From Undaria pinnatifida (lineage: Eukaryota; Sar; Phaeophyceae; Laminariales; Alariaceae), in NCBI GenBank assembly GCA_012845835.1, contig JABAKD010000003.1, positions 186,501 through 250,500 of the forward strand: DNA of 64,000 nt, written 5' to 3'. Below are positions 1 to 12,223 of this stretch, one piece after another. The notes below the pieces were generated by a model that was not told where the DNA came from, did no database searches, and saw only the letters and a list, made by a program, of their open reading frames with translations. Every line of letters starts with the position of its first letter. Positions within the stretch are counted from its first letter, which is position 1. The position numbers were made by a program, and so were the translations under genes.

Positions 1-258
1 GCACTATACAGCGATTACGTTTCAAAGCAACGTTTCAAAACAATTTTATCGAAGCAGGGCGGTTCGAGTTCTTTTCGGAGACCCCTGCTGCTTTGTCGTG
101 ATCTCCACGGGCTATAGGTCATCTTTGCTCGGCGGGATCTATGCGACACGGCTCGCGCACACATGTTTTTTGGCCGAATGAGATCTGTCCGAAGCGGCTC
201 TTGCACAAAACCTCACAGCTGCAAATATGGGATATATCAACTATCTAGATCACAGCAG

Positions 259-424
259 TTTTTTTTTTATTTATTTTTCTCGCACTTGTACTTTCCAGCT
301 TTTGGACAAGCCGTGGTCACAGGTGTCGTCCCCTCTCCCCCCCGGTTCTTGCCTTCATTTTTTGTCGCGCATAGGGTTCAGCAATCCTACTGCTCGTCGT
401 TTTTTCATCGAGTGTTACAATAGT
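259..424 (-). mobile_element. SINE copy a (5'-truncated)
   Basis: Reverse-strand copy of the tRNA-headed SINE whose fullest copy is at 33491-33835. It shares the segments CATCGAGTGTTAC, GTCGTCCC, CCGTGGTCACAGGTGTCG and the A-rich tail (seen here as a T-rich stretch at about 261-278). The tRNA-like head is absent. Confidence 0.7.
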
Positions 425-462
425 AGCCCCCCCCCAGCAGGGCGGTGATCGATGTCCCAGAA

Positions 463-590
463 CAGTATGGCCGCCTTGTAGAGGGAAGCCGCCTTATTCA
501 CTCCGGATTATGAGTGGGATTCCCCATCTTGACCGCCTTATATGAGGAATACCGCCTTACCCAGATCGCCCTATTGGGGGACTCCTACTG
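463..590. repeat. dispersed CCGCCTTAT repeat, copy 1
   Basis: Contains repeated CCGCCTTAT words and ends with ATTGGGGGACTCCTACTGC. Related sequence is at 7226-7425 and 28840-28915, so this is a dispersed repeat of unknown class. No coding signal. Confidence 0.55.
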
Positions 591-719
591 CTAATGTATC
601 CTTGCTTTTGCGACAGGCGCTGAACCATTTGTACTGTACAGCTATCAAGGACGGGATGATGGTCTTGGGGATGACGGAGCGATACAAGCAGAAATTTGTG
701 ACCACGGTGTACTACAGCA

Positions 720-1140
720 CCATGCCGGGGTAACCCTTGTGTGCAGGCGGTGACAGAAAAGGGGGAGGGGGTGGGGGGGGGGTCTCCGTCGGTACTGTTA
801 GTAGATTCGGGTTCGAATGGCTCGAAAGAGTTGCTCGACTCAAACCAACAGGTGGCCGGGTAACCCTTGTATGGAGGCGGAACGGGAGGGGGGCAAAGCT
901 CTGTCGGTAGCAGGGTAAGCCTTGTATGCAGGCGGGACGGAACGGGGGGGGTTGGGGGTTGTCGGTAGCAAGGGTAACCCTTGTATGGAGGCGGAGACGG
1001 AGCGCGCGCGGGGGGGGAGGCGGAGCTTTGTCTGTTAGCACGGTAACCCTTGTATCAGGCAGAGGAAGAACGGGAGGGGGCGACGCTTAGTCGGTAGCAG
1101 GGTAACCCTTGTATGCAGGCGGAGACGGAACGGGGGGCGG
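720..1140. repeat. minisatellite, GGGTAACCCTTGTATG unit
   Basis: Imperfect tandem repeat with units of about 55-75 bp starting near 728, 858, 913, 969, 1040 and 1099. Each carries GGTAACCCTTGTAT followed by a G-rich stretch and GTCGGTAGCA. A nearly identical block is at 18040-18232. The proline-rich open frames across it are by-products of the G/C runs. Confidence 0.75.
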
Positions 1141-1960
1141 GAAGGGGGGGGGCGGGGAAGCCTTCGGGGAGGCTGGGGGGACGGGGGAAGCTTCGTCGGT
1201 AGCGTTCACGCATGTATGCCCTTTTCCGGGGGCGCGAGGGCGAACGGGGCGACGGGAGGGGGGGTTGTTGAAGTCGAATGGGCAAACGTGGGAAGCCGAG
1301 ACGTACTGAGAGGAGGAGGGGGGAAGGAGGCGAAAGCTCCGGCCCACTCAGGCGCGGAGTCGAGGGAGGGGGAGGGAGGCGGGAAATATCTTGTTTTTAT
1401 GATTCTTCGAAGAATTTTCCAAGAATTTTCCTTTTGCCGAAGAATTTTTCTTGAGAAGAAGCGCCCTGCTGCGCCTTTGTTCGAAGGTGACCGGCCCGGA
1501 CGTGTTTGTGCTTGTGTTCGCCATGAGAGAGGGATTATTAGCCTTGTTGGTCACGGTGCAGGTGATGGTGTTAGCCATCCGCTCGTGGTGATTGATCGCC
1601 ATGGAAAGAGGGGCGGGGGGGGGGGGAACGAGCGGAGGGCGTTGCTTCGCGAAGGCTTGGAGAGGAGGGGGGCGGGGGGGGGACCGGGGGGAGGGGGAGG
1701 AGCTTAGGGCATTGTCAAGGGAAGGCTTGGCAGGGGAGAGGGGGGGGGGGAGGCGCAACGAGTGGCGGGAGGGGGAACACGAGCAGCGTGATAAGCGTGG
1801 ACAGTAGGAGACAAGAATGGTAGGTTGATGTGTTGTCTGTCTCCGCTTAGGGTGTGTTATATACATGCGGAGGGACGGGAGGCGCGGGAGATCGGGGGGG
1901 GGGGGGGCAAGAGTGGAGGGGGGGGGGGGGGGGGGGGGGGGCATGGCGGAATCAAGCGTA
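1141..1960. repeat. G-run-rich low-complexity DNA
   Basis: Dense poly-G runs, the longest about 24 G near 1918-1941, separated by purine-rich sequence. Long Gly- or Pro-rich open frames on both strands come from this composition. No family motif is visible, so I see no gene here. Short GAAGAATTTTCC repeats sit at about 1405-1450. Confidence 0.6.
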
Positions 1961-2221
1961 TTTTTCGCGCCCATTCTTGAATGTGTGCGCGCACGATCAC
2001 GCCCCTCCCCGTCTTTAAGTCTCGTTTTTTTCTTTGTCGCCACCGGAAATGAAATTTGGATTTATCGTCTCTACGTTTCAGCGAGAGCGAGCAACCGTTT
2101 GGAAATTGAAATTTGGTGGTTTTGTGCCGGGAGACCGATCTACCAAAACAAGAAAAGGGACCGAAAGATATCATAGGTCGTATGGGGTGTATTGCAGGTT
2201 GTAAGCACTTTGGCAGCATTA

Positions 2222-2660
2222 AAATGCCCAAGATCCGTTCGCAGTCGTCGGTTGGTTGGTCAGCCACACTGTGGTGGATTAAGTTCGGTTACACGTTGGC
2301 TGGTGTGTCATTAAGTTATTCGGTTGATCAGTCGTGCGGTGGTTGGTCTGCCATAAGTTGGTTGGTTGATCTTTGAAAAACGCTCACTGGTCGGGTCGAT
2401 CTGTTCGTTACTTGGTAGATCAGTTGGAGGTTGGCTGTCGGGTTGATCGATCAGTCGTGCGCTGGTACGTCGGTCGTGCGTCGGTCGGCCAGTCGTGCGT
2501 TGGTTGGTCGGTCGTGCCTGGTACGTTGGTTGGCTAATCAATTGTGCGATGGTTGGTCGGCCATAGGTTGATTGGCTGGTCAGTCGTTGGCTGTTTGATC
2601 GGTCGTTCGTTGGTTGGCCGAACAGTCGTACGCTGGTTGGTTGGGTGTACGTTTTTTGGT
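2222..2660. repeat. minisatellite of GGTTGGTCGGTCGTGC type
   Basis: Degenerate tandem array of TTGGT, CGGTCGTGCG and GATCAGTCGTGCG words with irregular period. No gene seen. The following 2661-3220 is T/G-rich sequence in which I see nothing else. Confidence 0.65.
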
Positions 2661-3227
2661 TGATTTTTTTTTTAATCGTTTGGCACCAACTTTCATTTGT
2701 TATTTTGCTCGTGAGTGCTGGGGAAAAAAGTAGGCGTGATTACCTGGATTGGTGAGATATAGTATGGAGGTTGGTGGATGAGAAAAACAAGCGTTGTTTT
2801 TTTTTGTCCCCCCCCCCCCGTCGTCTCTGTGTGTTGGTTTCGCGAGCGGGGCTGGTTATGGTCATCCCCCCCCCTTAGCCGCGCGCTCTCGCGAACGAAG
2901 AGACGCTCTGGTCGCATCGCAGTGATGCTTGCTGATTGGTCAAGTCCCTCCTGGACTTGGAACGCCTTGACCCTACCCTGACCGTGCCCGACTAGGCCAG
3001 AGCATCCCTTTGTTTTCCCCTCGTTGTGCTTGTTCTTATTATATCCGTGTGCTTGGTCTTATTCTGTTTTTCTTTTGTTTTGGCTGTGTTTGTGCTGTGT
3101 ACGTTGTGCACTCGTGTCTGTACCCTTCTGCGGGTATGTACATGTAACCGCCGTTTTTTTAGCTTTTACTGCGTCGCCGTACTTCTTTTGGTTCGGTCCG
3201 CGGCAATATGATTATTATTTACCGGGC

Positions 3228-3305
3228 GCAGGCAGGGCAAGGCAAGGCAAGGCAAGGCAAGGCCAGGCAAGGCCAGGCGAGGCCAGGGAAGGCCAGCCCA
3301 ATGCC
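3228..3305. repeat. (AGGCA)n microsatellite
   Basis: About fifteen 5-bp units, GGCAA and GGCCA, drifting toward the 3' side. The open frames here are repeat translations. Confidence 0.85.
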
Positions 3306-3461
3306 CAGCCCGAAGTGCAGGGGAGAGGAGGGGAAAAGGACGGGGAGGAGAGGGCGGGTAATTCGAGGAGATGGGGGGGAAGGCTTGGCGTTTTCGGTTG
3401 CTCTGTTGCGTTCGGTCTCTAGTTTCTGTAGTTTTTTTTTCAATTATTTTTTTTGCTGGTT

Positions 3462-3575
3462 TTTATGGATCTGGATCTTGATCTAGATGTTGGTTTGGAT
3501 CTAGGTCTCTGGATCTAGGACTGGAACTGGATAGGGATTCGAATCTCGATCTAGATGTAGGTCTAAGTCCAAGTT
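3462..3575. repeat. GGATCT-type simple repeat
   Basis: Irregular repetition of GGATCT and GATCTAG words. The flanking 3576-4600 is unique-looking sequence with short C and A runs in which I find no gene. Confidence 0.6.
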
Positions 3576-4621
3576 TGAGGTTCCCGTTTTTCTTCCGTGC
3601 ATGTTGTTTCTTCGATTTTCGGGGGGGCACAATTTTGGGCGACGATTTATCCGTTTCGTTATGCACCTGGAATATAATATCTACTCTGCTGCATGTAGCT
3701 GGATATTGTTGCGTTGCGACGAGGGTGGTATCCATACAGTCAAGTACAGCAGTTATTATTAATAGTACAGTTACTGCTGTAGTGCCATACAGTGTAGTGC
3801 GGGATGGTTAATCCAGCAGTACAGGTATTATTTGTACAGTACATTAGTACGGTACACGGCCGTACAGTGGTGTTTGTGCCTTCCCCCAAGCATCGTGTTG
3901 CTACGGGGTTCGAGGAGGTCCCCCCCCCCCCCGCCCCGCCCCCTCTCCTCCCCCTTCCCTCTCGACTGAGGCTTTGGTTGCGCCCCCCTCGAATTGTACG
4001 AAGTATGTCCTTCTGTTGTAGGAGGGATGTAGCTTGTAACTCGACAGGGGTAGGTAGTCGTGGTGGCAATGTTGAGGATGATATTGAGCAGACTTCGCCG
4101 CAGAAGTGGGTTGGGGGTTCAACGGGTAAATCTTTGCTGGGCATAACACGGCATTGTACGCTATACACCTCTTCTCTCTCGAGGGAGCGGCAAAGAGAGA
4201 GAGAGATCGAATTGCGATGCGGAAACCCATGTTAGCGCAAACTCAAACGGAGACTCGGACGGAAGCGAAACCGAGAATTGATTGAAAACGGAAAACGGAA
4301 AATATGCGGGTGGTGGGCACGGGCACGTACGAAAAAAAAGTGAATTAACTGTCTGCGTTTTGCTTACGATATTTGTTTGAGGCTTCCCCCCCCCCCCTTC
4401 GATCGACGTACTGGCCGACCGGACTATCGACCGGCGGGCTGCTTGTTGTCAGAACTACGTATACGCACGTACTGCTAGTAGGTCTCTTCTTTTTTTTTCG
4501 GTGGGTTGAACGAATCGTGTTCCACACGGCTGGCGTAGTAGCGCGCCAGACAACAGATAATAGGTGATGCATCTTTGCTTTTTTTTTTTGTATCATATAT
4601 GGATACCATATGGCGGGTTGT

Positions 4622-4665
4622 TGTCTGCTGCTGCTGCTGCTACTGCTGCTGCTGTTGCTGCGACG
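4622..4665. repeat. CTG trinucleotide repeat
   Basis: Imperfect CTG run with TTG and ACT interruptions. It produces a Leu run in the short open frame over it. No gene support. Sequence from 4700 to 5700 is unannotatable and holds a short TTGGATATTTGGAT repeat at about 5063-5160. Confidence 0.7.
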
Positions 4666-5704
4666 GTGGCGGCTACTGCGTGCTGCTGGTTCCGTTGCTG
4701 TAAGCCTGCTTTTGACGGCACGTTACTACCGGTATAATACTTTTTTGACACTGGGCGTGTGGTGTGTTTGCGTGAGGAGAGGGGCGGAGAGATGGAAGGC
4801 GGTGCCAAAATGGTGGGAGGAGGGGATGGGAGGGGAGATAGGGTGAATTTGACTGGATGCCTGACTGCAAGCGTGAAAAGAAATCGCGTACTACCGTAGT
4901 ACCACTTGTAATTTTTTTTCGTAGTGTTGTTTCGTTCTTGCATTTCTGTCATTCATTGGTCTTCCGGTTGATGACCGTTGGTTGGTTTCCCTCTGCCGCA
5001 CTCCCTGCCTACCTGCTTGCCCGTACTGGCTTGTGCAGCTATATAGCTCTGAAGTACTGTCGGGCTTTCTGCTTTTGGTTTTGGATTTCGGGTGTTGGAT
5101 ATTTGATTGGATTTCGGACGTTGGATATTTGATTTTGGATTTTGGATAACGAATTTTGTGTTTTCGATGGTTGGGTGTTATGGACGGATCTCGCCCCGCT
5201 TGAACATACCATTCTTGCATGTTTTGTACTATTAATATTAATACTACAGTTCTGCTTAGTTTTACCGTTCCTACATAGTGCGTTGGGGTGGGATTGAATT
5301 CGCGCTCGAGTTGGGTTTGGATTGGCGATATTATTGAGGTGAGGGTGGATGGCCGGTCGTTGTGATGGCGCCAAGGGTGTTGCGGGTGAACACTGGTAAG
5401 GCAGCCACCGGCCTGTAAATCCCCCTCCAGAAATTGCGCGCCAAAATGTATCTAGGTTTGTTATTGTCGCACGCAGGCGAGGCTCGCGCAGGCGGACGGG
5501 AAGGGGGGGAGAGAAGGAGAAGCGGGGGGAGGGAAGAAAGTCGGGGGGGGGTCTGGGGGGGGTCGTTGCGGTGCTGAATATCGGTGGAGCGGAATGTGCG
5601 AAACAATGGCGTGTTTTGGGGGTATGAGGGGGCGGTGAGGAGGAGGAGGGGGGTGGGTTGCGCTGCTTAATAGCGGTGGGGCAGATGCTGGAAAGGCCCG
5701 CTAG

Positions 5705-5835
5705 CGTGTTTTTCTGAGGGGAAAATGTTGGCGTGTTTTTCTAGGATGCAATGCTAGCATGCATTTTTTTTGCTCTGGAGGAAAAACGCTAACGTGTTTC
5801 CTAAGGGAAAATCCTAGCGTGATTTCTAGCAGGCG
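5705..5835. repeat. minisatellite, GCTAGCGTGTTTTTCT unit
   Basis: Four to five drifted units containing GCTAGCGTG or CTAACGTG, then T-run or A-run, then GGGAAAA. Nothing else is recognisable between 5836 and 6627. Confidence 0.6.
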
Positions 5836-6627
5836 CTTGCTCGAAGAAATTGCCGACTACCGATGGAACAGACGGTGAGGAGAGGATATTATCTAGCAGA
5901 AAGATGCTTGGTCGAACAAATCAGGAGTGATTGGGGTGGTGGCGGTTGTGGTCGAATAATCAGGGTTGATAGGGGTGGTGGGGGTGGTGAATGGGTCCTT
6001 GCTGCGCTGCAATTTGTGATGCGTTTGTGTTGAGTTGGTTGAGGCTGTTGAGTTGATTGGTTGGTCCGCTGGGGTTTGTTTCTGCCGGGGTTATGATGGC
6101 AGTTTTTGTTACCACTGAAGATATGTGTATGTCGCATGCGTTGAGGAGCCGGAATTTTGCAACATAGCGATCGATCAATCAACCAACAAGGAGCGATGGA
6201 GGGAAATGGCTTGATAGGATTGGATGGGATGGGATGATTGTTTGTATTATTTGGTTCGTTCGAGTTGGATTTAGCTGCTTCTGAGTGGTTTGCCTCATGG
6301 AAGCGTCGCAGGCTGGGATCCTACTTAATAGGAAGGGGGGAGGATAATAGTAGTGAGAAAAAACTTGTTTTCGAGAAAAAACTTGTTTTCTACTGTTTAG
6401 AAATAGCAGTTTTTGTTGTTGATTGCTACTGGTATATATGATGAAAACCTGGCCTATGGCGGCCGCAAGATATACAGTGCACCAGAATATCGTACGTACT
6501 TGTTCCCTGGACTTGAATATATGTTACATTCTAGTTTATTGCTATTTGTTGCTATTATTGTTTTGCTTGATTCTAGGTGGCGCCTGCTTGCTATTCACCC
6601 CCGTAGGACTTCAGAGGGAAAGCACCA

Positions 6628-6839
6628 CCAGGGCTTTTCACGGGTCATGATCCGGTCCGCGGGTAGGGTCACAAAGTTTTCAAAATTCGCGGGTCGAGTC
6701 GGGCCGGGCCATGAGGTATTCGAAGTCTAACGGATCAGGTTTCCGCCAAGTACTTGTCAAGGTGTCACGGGTCAGGTCTGGTTATTATCCTGACCCGATC
6801 CGACCCACGAGAATTGGTACGACCCGTGAAAAGCCCTGG
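6628..6839. mobile_element. MITE family B, copy 1
   Basis: 212-bp element with perfect 19-bp terminal inverted repeats, CCAGGGCTTTTCACGGGTC at the left and its complement at 6821-6839. The interior is rich in GGGTC/GACCC words. No transposase. Related copies are at 12224-12515 and 53777-53994. No convincing target duplication seen. Confidence 0.85.
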
Positions 6840-6901
6840 AAAAACGACGAAACAGAATGGCGATTACAGCGTCGGCCACAAGAAACAACCCGGCTGCTGG
6901 G

Positions 6902-7163
6902 GACGCGTGCTTCGATAGGGGTGGCACTTTTGGTGTGAAATGTTTTCTGATTGACGGGGATCCTTAACCCAAAGTCGTCGGGAATACGCCATTTTTTTGC
7001 ACAATTCTTGTCGTGTGTACCTAGGCCGTGGGATTTTTCATCCGGTAGCAGTTTTGATTTTTCTCCAAAAAAGTCAGTTTTTGGGAGAGGTCTAGTTGAG
7101 CTCCCAAAATTGAGGAACTCTAAAAAAAAATAGTGATGCACCTCTATCATCGTAGCACGCGTC
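6902..7163. mobile_element. MITE family A, copy 1
   Basis: Terminal inverted repeats GACGCGTGCT(A/T)CGATAG at the left and CTATCATCGTAGCACGCGTC at the right. The interior carries the family landmarks CTCCTTAACCCAAA, TCGTCGG, TACCTAGGCC and GAGGTCTAG. Non-coding. Further copies are at 21068, 23559, 26086, 32019 and, inverted, 45106. Confidence 0.85.
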
Positions 7164-7225
7164 TGGGTCAGGAGATGCCATCTTTCTGATCTACATACCC
7201 AGACAGCAGTAGGGGTCCTCCAGTG

Positions 7226-7425
7226 ATAAGGTGGCGGTGTGCGAGAGCAATATGACCACTTATATTGGGGGAAGCCGCCCTACTCAAGTCCAGGTTACGA
7301 GTGCAATTATTTCCCAGTCTCACCAAACCGTTTTGATCGCTATATATATAGACTATATATCGGTATACCCCGCCTTACTCACAAACCGTCTTATTGGGGG
7401 ATCCCCAGTGCTGTACACAACCCAA
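7226..7425. repeat. dispersed CCGCCTTAT repeat, copy 2
   Basis: Shares the words GGGGGAAGCCGCC, CCCCGCCTTACTCA and TCTTATTGGGGGATCCC with 463-590. No gene is recognisable from 7426 to 8100. Confidence 0.5.
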
Positions 7426-8104
7426 AAAGTTGTTGTCGGATTTGCGCGCATGTTGAGACAGTACTCGTGATGCTACGAGAGCTCACACTCAAAAATTTGA
7501 CGGATCAGAAAACTGCGGGCACGAAATTGATGTCTCTCTCTTCGCGGTCGGTACAGCAATAGTTACTTCAGAAGGCTTTTTTTTTCAAGGTCGCAATTGT
7601 TGGGGGTTTTTCGCTGTACTATAAAATCGAGTACAAAAAGTGGTTGGCACTCGAACAACAGGTCATATGAATCAACCCAGCGCACCCCACCGAAGCGTGG
7701 CGAGTACAAGTAAGACCGCGACGCGAGCGAACGTGATGCGAACAAACGCGATGCAAGCAAGCAAGAGTGCCAACAAAATACGGTACGTAGTACTTGCTTT
7801 CAGTACACAATATGAAGACATGTCCCGATTCGACTCTTCTTCTTATCTTTGGTGCTATACTCACCCGCTCAACAAGAAATAATCCTGGCGGGCTGGATCG
7901 CCTGGCGTGCTGGAAAGAAGGCCAACATCACGTATGTATGTATGTCTCCGGTAATTTCCAGTACGGCCAGGACAATAACCCGAGCGGTCCTGGGGGAACG
8001 AGCGTACCGCGTGAGACAAGAAGGCATCACAACATCACGGCCTCGTACGTACAGAATTGTTTCCGCTACAAGTGCACCTACCTATTATTGTTGTATTAAT
8101 AGTA

Positions 8105-8280
8105 AAAAATGAAAATACACTCCAGCTGTGAGATCGAATATTTCGTCGAAACTCATCTTTGCAAGCTGTGTGTGATACTCCGATCGCGCGTATTATGGGT
8201 TGTGTGTCCTCATTAAGGATATAGGTCGGCGACTCCCCTTACAACTACGGTGTAGCTATCAGGGTCAACAGGGTGATGTT
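8105..8280. repeat. dispersed repeat H, copy 1
   Basis: Aligns by eye with 45585-45770. Shared segments include AGCTG(T/C)GAGATCGA, TTCGTCGAAACTCAT, AGCTGTGTGTG, CCGATCGCGCGT and GTCAACAGGGTGA. Class unknown. The G-rich stretch 8440-8490 next to it is low complexity. I see no gene in 8500-9440. Confidence 0.6.
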
Positions 8281-9448
8281 AGTCAGTCTGTGCGCGGATA
8301 CTATGAAACCCGTTTCTGAGGGGGACAAAATCTGACAGCTGTGGAAGGAAATGCATCCGTGTAAGTCGAATAACCGGTGAGGGGAGAGCGGAGTTTTGAA
8401 GGACGTGTGGGCCTGGTTTTGATCAAAAGGGAGCGGGGTTGGGGGGGGGGGGGGGGGGGCGAGGGGAAAGGGGGGTTTGGGGGGCGGGGGGGGGGTATTA
8501 TGAGGCTGTTTCATGAATGCATCACCAGATAAACATTGTACTGCTGAACCAGGGTACTGGTACAACCTACAACCTTGCTTGGTACAACCTAATAACATGT
8601 GGCGAGACTACAACATCAATCAGCGCGAAGCCGCCGCGAAGGCTGGCATAGATAGGAGTGTGGCCTTCTGATGCGGTGGAGGGTTGGCAGGGTGCGTCTA
8701 GCTGCAACATTGATTACAGCGCCGTGTGATTGGCGACTGCTGCTGCAGCTGATACTGCCCCCTGTGCTGGTATATCTGAGACGAGTATGACTTCGGATTT
8801 CCAATGGAATGTCATCCGGATATCAATTCCCAGGGAAATTTCCGCCGGATCCAACCGTGGTTCCACGTTCCACGAGTCGCTGGCGGTTGAACGTCGACAC
8901 GCTCGCTGCGCCCGCTGATAAGTTATGCCTTCGCGCAACATGTCACTGCAACGTACCCGTAGTTTGTCTGTTTGTGTACGATGTGCTAAGCATGAGTACT
9001 TGTATGTACCTAACCGTAAGAAGAGTCAAATACCGTGCCAGAAATCCCCGTTCCCCTCCGTCGCGGGCCAAATAAGAGAAGTCATGGAAACCCATGCTCT
9101 TAAAGCCAGCGAAAAGCGCGCTTTGTGCGTAAACAGCGCACAGCAGGTTGGGTCTCTCTTAGCGGTGTGGGTACAAGAGTGAGAGTGTGACGTATGCTCA
9201 TGCTCAGGATCTTAACCTACTTTGGGGCGTGCATTTGAGCTGAACCACCGGTTTCTACAGCATTGCTCGTGGTACTGCTGCTGGTGATGGTGTGTGATTC
9301 TCTGGGGCTCAAAACTCAACAAAATCCAGCCAGCGAAGCGAGGAAGCTGTCTGTGAGTTGTTCATTTTGAGGCGGTGGTGGTAGCGGCTCGGTGGGAGTG
9401 GAGTGCAAGCGGTAACGTGTGTGCCTGGCAGGCATCACTGCTGTTGTA

Positions 9449-10059
9449 ATGACTTCCATTCCTCCCAGTTGTGCCGACGTTCAGATATTATCGGAAGAGT
9501 CAAACACGGCGACGACAGCATCATCATCAACACCACCAGCAGCGCCATCAGCAGCAGCGGCAACAACAACAGCACCAGGAACAACTGGACCACCCCCACC
9601 CCCACCACCAACTGGACCATCCCCACCGACCATTGCAGCAGCAGCAACGACGACGAGAGGAATGTCAGCAGCAACAGGAACATCCCCATCAGCAGTAGTA
9701 GCAGCAGCGACAGCGACACCAACACCAACAACGCCAACCCCGACACCAACACCCGCAAAACAATCGCCTCCGATCCCCGGACGGCCAAGATCGACCTCAA
9801 ACCGCGTCCGGACACCCTGCACCCCATTAAAATCTGCTTCAACAACCATATCCTTCAACCGGAGCAGACCCGACGGACCCCAGTACTATGCTATCGACAC
9901 AGAGATGGTTGCAGTCATCGGGCCAGGGGACCTGCCCGAAAGGCGGGTGATGGTATCGGTGGGGGTGGTGAACGAACAATTGGAAACCATCCTATACGCG
10001 AGGGTGGCCGTGCCTAGAGGGTGCGAGATTACAGACGACGCGTTCTCGAGGGTGCAAGG
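9449..10059 (+). CDS. REX4: REX4/ISG20-type 3'-5' exonuclease, exon 1
   Basis: First exon of a gene read from five exons (9449-10059, 17642-17777, 19392-19547, 19913-20178, 20878-21061; 450 codons in total). It starts at ATG 9449. An upstream acceptor-like site (CTGGCAG before 9431) leaves an earlier start possible. Residues 1 to about 125 are low-complexity Ala/Thr/Pro/Ser. The exonuclease domain then opens with YYAIDTEMVAV, the Exo I D-x-E motif of DEDDh nucleases (REX4 proteins usually have DCEMV), followed by VMVSVGVVNE and ARVAVPRG strands and a VQG end typical of REX4. The donor is CAAGG/GTGAGT, leaving a two-base partial codon. Known family role: processing of rRNA or other structured RNA ends in the nucleus or nucleolus. 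REX4 versus another ISG20-like member is not settled. Confidence 0.8.
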
Positions 10060-10284
10060 GTGAGTGGAGTCGCTGCGAGAAAACACGCGATGCCCGTAAA
10101 CAAATGTACTTCGAAGCATTTGAGGTATATTATGGAAAACGCAATGTATTGGATGACCCACGTATAATATGGTTCCGGTGCTTAGGCCATCTCTCAACAC
10201 CGGTTCTGGATCCGAGAAACAAACTTGCTTCGAATATTGCAACGTTTAAGTTCTGTGGGGTTTGTGGATTCCGGGCAAGGGTAT

Positions 10285-10690
10285 GGGAGTCTCATAGAAC
10301 TCCCAGAAGTTTCGGGTACGGGTGTGGAAGTGTTAACAGAACTCACAGAAGTTCCGGGTATTGTGGCACAGGGCGTACAGAACGCACAGAAGTTCCGAGC
10401 GGGTATAAAACATGCTGCACCCGTACCCCGGGTATTGTGGCATGAGTCGTACAGAACTTCCAGAATTTCCGGGTACGGGCATGAAAGTCTTGAAGAACTT
10501 CCAGAAGTTCCGGGTACGGGTATGAAAGTCTTAACAGAACTTCCAGAATTTTCGGGTATTGTGGCACGGGCGTACATAAATAACAGAATTAATTATTCCG
10601 GCAGGTATGAAAATGTTGTACCCGTACCCCGGGTATTTGTGGCACAGGCATACAGAATTTCCGGGTACGGGTAAAACCCAGGTAAAGACA
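10285..10690. repeat. tandem repeat, GAACTTCCAGAAGTTC unit, cluster 1
   Basis: Units of about 45-60 bp made of CAGAACTTCCAGAAGTTCCG, GGGTACGGGTATGAAAGTC and ACCCGTACCCCGGGTATTGT. Both GAACTTCCAGAAGTTC and the GTACGGG/CCCGTAC words form inverted pairs. A second cluster lies at 11380-11770. Confidence 0.75.
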
Positions 10691-11379
10691 CGGCCTCGGG
10701 GAAGGAGTTCGATTTCAAGTGGAGGATTCCGTCGAGCTTGCATGGCATGCTCTCGCTGTGGGCCAACGTCCCCGAGGCAATCCGTCGTATATATATTTGA
10801 GAGCTATCGACAACCACCACCGAGGCGATAGATCGTGAACCTCAAGGAGTGCCGACCGGGGCAACAGCCGCGCTCACGTCTACTGTTTTATAACAGATCA
10901 TACCATGGCGTACCCCGGCTGTGGTGCCTCAAGACAAATAATGGCGATCGCAAGCTCAAGTTGCCCACCAGCTCGATAAGCCAAGCGCCACATGAAACCA
11001 CCGAAAACACGGAGGATGGGTCAAGACTTCGATGATAGCGAGATCTGCATTATTCTGATCGGGAAAACAAAACATTGACAATAATACGCGATCCGTGGTT
11101 TCCCGTTCGGAGGCGAATTCGTCTGTTGCCACCAAAATCGAATCGAATTCAATTCGATTCGTAAAGAAATAATAGTTTCGATTCAAGGGTGTCCTTCGCT
11201 GATACGTGCCCTTGGAAACGAAAGACACATGAACAGGTGCTATTATTATTGCATGATACGTACAAGTACTGCTGTTGTTCGGCGTCGGGTTTGTGTGACT
11301 GAAAGATCATGACATCATAACGCATAGAGTACACACTTCGGATTTAACCTGAAATAATACGGGGCTCCCCGGGTATTGC

Positions 11380-11770
11380 AGCAAAGGTACACCCGTGCCC
11401 CGGGTATTGTGCCACAATCTGACACGAGTCGCAGAAGTTCCGGGTAAGGGTATGGGGATCTTACAGATCTTCCAGAAGTTCCGGGTACGGATACGGAAGT
11501 CTTGCAGAACTTCCACAAGTTCCCGGTGTTGTGGCGCAGGCGTACAGAACTCACGGAAGTTCCGAGCGGGTACAAAACATGCTGTACCCGTACCCCGGGT
11601 ATTGTGGTCACGGGCGTACAGAACTTCCAGAATTTCCGGGGTACGGGTATGAATGTCGTGCAGAGAACTTCCAAAAGTTCCGGGTACGAGTATGAATGTC
11701 CTACAGAACTTGCAGAGGTTCTTTGTAGGGTAATACCCGGGGTAAATACCCGGGTGCACGGTTTTACGTA
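11380..11770. repeat. tandem repeat, GAACTTCCAGAAGTTC unit, cluster 2
   Basis: Same repeat as 10285-10690, with units CAGAACTTCCA, GTTCCGGGTACGG and CCCGTACCCCGGGTATTGTG. The roughly 700 bp between the clusters (10691-11379) looks unique and shows no gene. Confidence 0.75.
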
Positions 11771-11874
11771 CCCTACAGAACACAACCTTGGAATATTGGG
11801 TATTGTGAGTTTATTCACGAAAAATTGATCGACCAGCGTTTGATATGGGTCCAGTGTTTAGGCGATCCCTTATA

Positions 11875-12165
11875 ACACCGGTTTTCGTTTTCGGTTTTCG
11901 GTTTTTTAACACCGGTTTTCGGTTTTTGGTCCGAAGATATACGTTTTCGGGCCGCAAATCTGGTTTGCAAATCTTAGCAGACCCGGGACTGGTGACTTTT
12001 CAGGCTCCCAATTTCGGATATCGTTTTCGGATCGGTTTTTGATCCGAAAATGAACGTTTGCGGGCCCTCAAATCCGGTTTGCAAAAGCTTTCCACTTTCG
12101 GATATCGTTTTCGGGTGCGCCCCCACCCGAAAATGTGGGCCCCGTCTCGGAAAATTCGTATCCCA
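11875..12165. repeat. CGGTTTTCGG-type degenerate repeat
   Basis: Repeated CCGGTTTTCG, TTTTCGGATCG and GATATCGTTTTCGG words on one strand. Non-coding. Confidence 0.5.
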
Positions 12166-12223
12166 AAATGACATCCGGACTTTGGCAACCCCTTATTTGC
12201 GTTATCGGTGTGAAGAGAAATCC

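Noticed and set aside
712-2267. Pro-rich and Gly-rich frames on both strands
   Set aside because: Produced by G/C runs and a minisatellite. No conserved motif or splice context.
9403-10017. Overlapping Asn/Ser/Thr- and Leu-rich frames over exon 1
   Set aside because: They are other-frame readings of the ACC/AGC triplets of the exon that carries the DTE motif.
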